From an uncultured Bacilli bacterium (GTDB taxonomy: Bacteria > Bacillota_I > Bacilli_A > RF39 > UBA660): a DNA stretch of 8,003 nucleotides. The notes under the pieces were generated by a model. That model did not search any database. It had not been told where the DNA came from and saw nothing but the letters and a program-made list of their open reading frames with translations. This document shows positions 4,692-8,003 of the stretch, piece after piece. The DNA is taken from NCBI GenBank assembly GCA_944331725.1, contig CALVJE010000048.1, forward strand, positions 1-8,003, written 5' to 3'. The position numbers were made by a program, and so were the translations under genes. Positions within the stretch are counted from its first letter, which is position 1. Each line of letters starts with the position of its first letter.

Positions 4692-7319
4692 ATGAAATAT
4701 GTTTATGCTTTTTCTGAAGGTAATAAAGATATGAGAGATTTACTAGGGGGTAAAGGTGCTAATCTTGCAGAAATGACTTCTTTAGGTCTTCCTGTTCCAA
4801 GTGGTTTTACTGTAACTACTGAGGCTTGTTTAAATTATTATCATAATAATGGAACTTTAAGTGATGATATTATTAGAGAAATATTTGAAAAAATTGAAGA
4901 ATTAGAAAAGATAACTAATAAGAAATTAGGAGGTCTTGATAATCCTTTATTAGTATCAGTTAGAAGTGGGGCAAGAATATCTATGCCAGGAATGATGGAT
5001 ACTATACTTAATCTTGGTATTAATGATAAAGTAGTAGATTCTATTGCTAATCTTACTAATAATAGACGTTTTGCTTATGATTGTTATCGTCGTTTTATTC
5101 AGATGTATGCTGATGTAGTTATGGGATTACCTAAAAGTTCTTTTGAATACTTATTTGAGAAATTTAAAAAATCTAAAAATATTAAATTAGATACTGATTT
5201 AACAGATTTAGATTTATTAGAAATAATAAAGAAATATAAAGAGGAATATATTCGTCTTACTAATACTCCTTTTCCAGAAGATCCTAAAGTACAATTAATA
5301 GAAGCGGTTAAAGCTGTCTTTAGAAGTTTTAATAATGATAGAGCGATTACTTATAGACGTCTTAATAATATTCCAGATGATTGGGGTACTGCAGTTAATG
5401 TACAAATGATGGTTTATGGTAATATGGGAGATAATTCTGGTACTGGTGTTGCTTTTACAAGGAATCCTGCGACAGGTGAAAATAAATTATTTGGAGAATA
5501 CTTAATAAATGCTCAAGGAGAAGATGTAGTAGCAGGTATTAGAACTCCTAAATCTATAGAAACTTTAAAAGATATTATGCCAGATGCTTTTGAGAAGTTT
5601 GTTAATATTAGTAAAGTGTTAGAGAAACATTATAAAGATATGCAAGATATGGAATTTACTATTGAAAGTGGTAAACTATATATATTACAAACAAGAAATG
5701 GTAAAAGAACTGCTAAAGCGGCTTTGAAAATTGCTGTTGATCTTGTTAATGAAGGAATGATTAGTAAAGAAGATGCAATAATGAGAGTAGAAGCTAGTAG
5801 TTTAGATCAATTGCTTCATCCTACTTTTGATAGTGAAGATTTAAAAATGAAAGAAAGTGAAGTTATATCTAAAGGTTTAGCCGCTTCTCCTGGGGCAGCG
5901 ACAGGACATCTTTATTTTAGTGCAACTGATGTTTCTAATGCTTTTAATAATGGAGTTAAAGATATAGTGTTAGCAAGAGATGAGACATCTCCTGAAGATA
6001 TAGAAGGAATGAATATTGCAAGAGGTATCTTAACTGTTAGAGGAGGAATGACTTCTCACGCTGCAGTTGTAGCAAGAGGTATGGGTACTTGTTGTGTATC
6101 AGGATGTAGTGATTTAGTAGTTGATACAGTTAATAAGACTTTAACTACTAAAGATGGTAAAGTCTTTAAAGAGGGGGATTATATTAGTATAGATGGTTCT
6201 ACTGGTAATGTTTATGGTAAAGAGATTAAAACAGTACCTGCAACAATTAGTGGAGAGTTTAAAAAATTTATGGAATGGGCTGATTTTATTTCTAGATTAA
6301 AAGTAAAATGTAATGCTGATAATCCTAGTGATGCTAAAGTAGGATATGATTTTGGAGCTAAAGGAATAGGTTTATGTAGAACTGAGCATATGTTTTTTGA
6401 TGAAGAAAGGATTTTTAATTTCCGTAAAATGATAATTGCTGATACTAAAGAACAAAGAGAAGCTGCTTTAGATAGTATATTACCTTATCAAAAAGAAGAT
6501 TTTAAAGGTTTATTTAGAGTTATGAATGGTTTAGATGTTACTATTAGATATTTAGATCCTCCATTACACGAGTTTTTACCTAAAACAGATGAAGAAATAG
6601 AAAGTCTTTCTAAAGATTTAGGTGTTAGTTTTATAGATTTAAAAAATAAAGTAGAATCATTAAAAGAGTTTAATCCAATGATGGGTCATAGAGGATGTCG
6701 TCTTGCTATTACTTATCCTGAGGTTGCTATTATGCAAACAAAAGCAGTTATAAGTGCGGCTATTGAAGTAGAAAAAGAAGGAGTAGTAGTAAAACCAGAG
6801 ATTATGATACCTTTAGTAGGTGATGTATCTGAATTAAAGTATGTAAAGAATATTGTAAAAGAAGTAGCAGATAAATTAATATTAGATAATAATAGTAATT
6901 TAAAATATAAAGTAGGTACAATGATTGAATTACCAAGAGCAGCATTACTTGCAGATTCTATTGCAAAAGAAGCAGAGTTCTTCTCTTTTGGTACTAATGA
7001 TTTAACCCAAATGACTTTTGGCTTTTCAAGAGATGATGCTTCTAAGTTTTTAGATAATTATTATGATAAAAAAATACTAACAGAAGATCCATTTAAGACA
7101 ATTGATCAAAATGGTGTAGGTAAGTTAGTTGAAGTTGCAACTATTTTAGGAAAGAAAACAAGAAATGATATTGAACTTGGAATTTGTGGAGAACACGGAG
7201 GAGAAGCTAAGAGTATAGAATTCTTTAATAAATTAGGATTAGATTATGTATCTTGTAGTCCTTATAGAGTTCCAATAGCAAGACTTGCCGCTGCACAAGC
7301 TAGTATTAAAAACAGGTAA
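4692..7319 (+). CDS. ppdK: Pyruvate, phosphate dikinase (PPDK)
   Basis: Cytosolic enzyme that reversibly converts pyruvate + ATP + Pi to PEP + AMP + PPi. In anaerobes with PPi-linked glycolysis it often makes pyruvate and ATP; otherwise it supplies PEP. At 875 aa it has the full family length. Domains: N-terminal ATP-grasp with LGGKGANLAEM (18-28), SVRSGARISMPGMMDT (89-104), GTGVAFTRNPATGE (250-263) and ILQTRNGKRT (331-340); phosphohistidine swivel domain with GGMTSHAAVVARGMG, His456 carrying the phosphate and Thr454 at the site modified by the PDRP regulator in some species; C-terminal TIM-barrel PEP/pyruvate domain with CRTEHMFF (562-569), GHRGCRL (665-671), TMIELPRAAL (743-752), FGTNDLTQMTFGFSRDD (766-782) and catalytic Cys832 in GICGEHGG. 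All key residues are intact. No PDRP gene is visible; the next gene begins 4 nt after the stop. Confidence 0.98.
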   Translation: MKYVYAFSEGNKDMRDLLGGKGANLAEMTSLGLPVPSGFTVTTEACLNYYHNNGTLSDDIIREIFEKIEELEKITNKKLGGLDNPLLVSVRSGARISMPGMMDTILNLGINDKVVDSIANLTNNRRFAYDCYRRFIQMYADVVMGLPKSSFEYLFEKFKKSKNIKLDTDLTDLDLLEIIKKYKEEYIRLTNTPFPEDPKVQLIEAVKAVFRSFNNDRAITYRRLNNIPDDWGTAVNVQMMVYGNMGDNSGTGVAFTRNPATGENKLFGEYLINAQGEDVVAGIRTPKSIETLKDIMPDAFEKFVNISKVLEKHYKDMQDMEFTIESGKLYILQTRNGKRTAKAALKIAVDLVNEGMISKEDAIMRVEASSLDQLLHPTFDSEDLKMKESEVISKGLAASPGAATGHLYFSATDVSNAFNNGVKDIVLARDETSPEDIEGMNIARGILTVRGGMTSHAAVVARGMGTCCVSGCSDLVVDTVNKTLTTKDGKVFKEGDYISIDGSTGNVYGKEIKTVPATISGEFKKFMEWADFISRLKVKCNADNPSDAKVGYDFGAKGIGLCRTEHMFFDEERIFNFRKMIIADTKEQREAALDSILPYQKEDFKGLFRVMNGLDVTIRYLDPPLHEFLPKTDEEIESLSKDLGVSFIDLKNKVESLKEFNPMMGHRGCRLAITYPEVAIMQTKAVISAAIEVEKEGVVVKPEIMIPLVGDVSELKYVKNIVKEVADKLILDNNSNLKYKVGTMIELPRAALLADSIAKEAEFFSFGTNDLTQMTFGFSRDDASKFLDNYYDKKILTEDPFKTIDQNGVGKLVEVATILGKKTRNDIELGICGEHGGEAKSIEFFNKLGLDYVSCSPYRVPIARLAAAQASIKNR

Positions 7320-7323
7320 TATT

Positions 7324-7758
7324 ATGTCTTTATATGATAGGATGCTTAATATTTCTAATATTCCCAAAGAATCTATAATAGAAAAAACGATAGAAAATAC
7401 AAAAGAAGAATTAGTTGGTCTTGATTATGAAAGAATGTGTTTAGTATATACTAGTTATTTATATGAGAATTTAAAAAGTTTGTCTTCTTTAGCATATATA
7501 GTTGATACAACTGATTTAGGATTTGACTATAAACATAGATTTGTTATAGTACCTGATGTTGATAAAAAGTATTTGTTAGACTTAACATACAAACAATTTT
7601 GCAATGAAGATAAATATCTCGATAAATTATTAAATGATGGATATCAAGAGATTGATGATAGTTTGTATAATTATTATTTAGGTAAAGTTACTAATAGCAA
7701 AACAAATATAACAATTGATGAAAGTATATTTAAAGAAGTTAGAGGAATTAAAAAATAA
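7324..7758 (+). CDS. Unknown 144-aa protein, possible papain/transglutaminase-like fold, coupled to ppdK
   Basis: Not a family I recognise. The start is ATG 7324; AGGT (7314-7317), overlapping the end of ppdK, lies 6 nt upstream. An upstream in-frame TTG at 7285 would only add residues read out of frame from ppdK. The gap to ppdK is 4 nt, so the two are probably co-transcribed and translationally coupled. No signal peptide or TM segment is apparent; the protein is acidic and soluble-looking. The spacing of Cys39 (ERMCLVYTSYLYENL, helix-like), His71 (YKHRFVIVPD, strand-like) and Asp86 (YLLDLTYKQF, strand-like) resembles the Cys-His-Asp triad order of papain-like, transglutaminase-like and NAT-type enzymes, and the DLTYKQF ending fits that fold. 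This is inference from pattern only; substrate and role, including any link to PPDK, are unknown. A shared terminator follows at 7815. Confidence 0.8.
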   Translation: MSLYDRMLNISNIPKESIIEKTIENTKEELVGLDYERMCLVYTSYLYENLKSLSSLAYIVDTTDLGFDYKHRFVIVPDVDKKYLLDLTYKQFCNEDKYLDKLLNDGYQEIDDSLYNYYLGKVTNSKTNITIDESIFKEVRGIKK

Positions 7759-7814
7759 TATAATAATTGTTCATATATGGTGCGGGATACAAATTATTAC
7801 GAACGAAAATGTTT

Positions 7815-7851
7815 GAAAACTTTATTCTTTTGAATAGAGTTTTCTTTTTTT
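7815..7851 (+). terminator. Strong intrinsic terminator of the ppdK transcript
   Basis: The 13-bp stem pairs GAAAACTTTATTC (7815-7827) with GAATAGAGTTTTC (7832-7844), with one G-U pair and a TTTT loop. A run of seven T (7845-7851) follows directly. It ends the ppdK plus small-protein transcript and is oriented for the plus strand only. Confidence 0.92.
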
Positions 7852-7867
7852 GAAAAAAAACAAACTT

Positions 7868-7897
7868 TTGTACTTGCAAACATATTTATAATATAGT
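7868..7897 (+). promoter_or_regulatory. Tentative promoter for a gene or RNA beyond the right edge
   Basis: A perfect TATAAT (7887-7892) and an overlapping TATAGT (7892-7897) lie just after the terminator. TTGTAC (7868-7873) is 18 bp before TATAGT; no good -35 fits TATAAT. Arms TGTAC/GTACA (7869-7873, 7896-7900) flank it symmetrically. In such AT-rich DNA the call is weak. Confidence 0.4.
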
Positions 7898-7920
7898 ACA
7901 TTTTAATTACGTATTATATT

Positions 7921-8003
7921 TCCTTGGAGACCAACTATAATGTGTCAATAGAAAATTGAACATTTTTGAAATATATATGAAATAGTAAAAGTTGGCACGG
8001 CGA
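7921..8003 (+). other. Edge segment with folding potential: 5' leader RNA or insertion-sequence end
   Basis: No ORF. The last 13 bases are GC-rich (GTTGGCACGGCGA) in an otherwise very AT-rich stretch. CCAAC (7931-7935) can pair with TTGG just before it (7924-7927) or with GTTGG (7991-7995), and GTGTCAA (7942-7948) can pair with TTGGCAC (7992-7998, one G-U), so mutually exclusive folds exist. Related blocks AAAATTGAACA (7952-7962) and AAAAGTTGGCAC (7987-7998) look like repeated terminal motifs as in IS21-type ends. The window stops too early to decide. Confidence 0.35.

Noticed and set aside
7285..7323. N-terminal extension of the 144-aa protein from a TTG at 7285
   Set aside because: It overlaps the end of ppdK in another frame, has no RBS, and the ATG at 7324 has an AGGT site at good spacing.
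7841..7869. Short T7-G-A8 palindrome after the terminator as a separate element
   Set aside because: It is a simple homopolymer consequence of the terminator U-tract followed by an A-run.
7778..7870. Complete minus-strand tRNA (Leu-like)
   Set aside because: Only the CCCGCACCA-like 3' end is present; no T-loop, anticodon arm or complementary 5' acceptor could be found.
7987..8003. T-box-like sequence (GTTGGCACGGCGA against the usual GGTGGNACCGCGA)
   Set aside because: It resembles the T-box core with two mismatches, but one breaks the conserved ACC, and only about 90 nt separate it from any promoter, with no Stem I, AG-bulge or specifier loop visible.

Overview
The window comes from an AT-rich, low-GC bacterium. 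Shine-Dalgarno sites are AGGAGG-like, promoters are sigma-A-like, and the gene set is typical of Bacillota. All tryptophans I checked are TGG, so the standard bacterial code fits better than the Mycoplasma code. An uncultured, host-associated Bacilli/Erysipelotrichia-type lineage is my best guess, from composition and protein flavour only.

Layout: (1) 1-1839 (+) is the chaperone gene htpG, cut by the window edge and missing about 16 N-terminal codons. (2) A bidirectional hairpin terminator at 1839-1869 separates it from a convergent minus-strand pair. That pair is a small three-TM membrane protein (3781-3365) and an OpgB/MdoB-type phosphoglycerol transferase (3444-1855). Their reading frames overlap by 80 nt, and a good promoter lies just upstream. 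(3) pyrH (UMP kinase) lies at 4599-3916 (-) with its own RBS and terminator, away from its usual tsf/frr partners. (4) A 92-nt divergent region with mirrored promoters and an unusual palindrome separates pyrH from ppdK. (5) ppdK (4692-7319, +), pyruvate phosphate dikinase, is followed 4 nt later by a 144-aa unknown protein with a possible Cys-His-Asp triad. (6) The last 245 nt hold a strong terminator, a tentative promoter and a more GC-rich, repeat- and fold-containing segment that runs off the edge. That segment could be an RNA leader or the end of an IS21-type element.

The identified functions are housekeeping: protein folding, cell-surface glycan decoration, pyrimidine nucleotide synthesis, and interconversion of pyruvate and PEP. 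I see no clear undescribed defence or mobile system. The points most worth a second look are the dual-coding overlap and possible frameshift fusion in the membrane pair, the operator-like palindrome between pyrH and ppdK, the papain/transglutaminase-like small protein behind ppdK, and the structured right edge.
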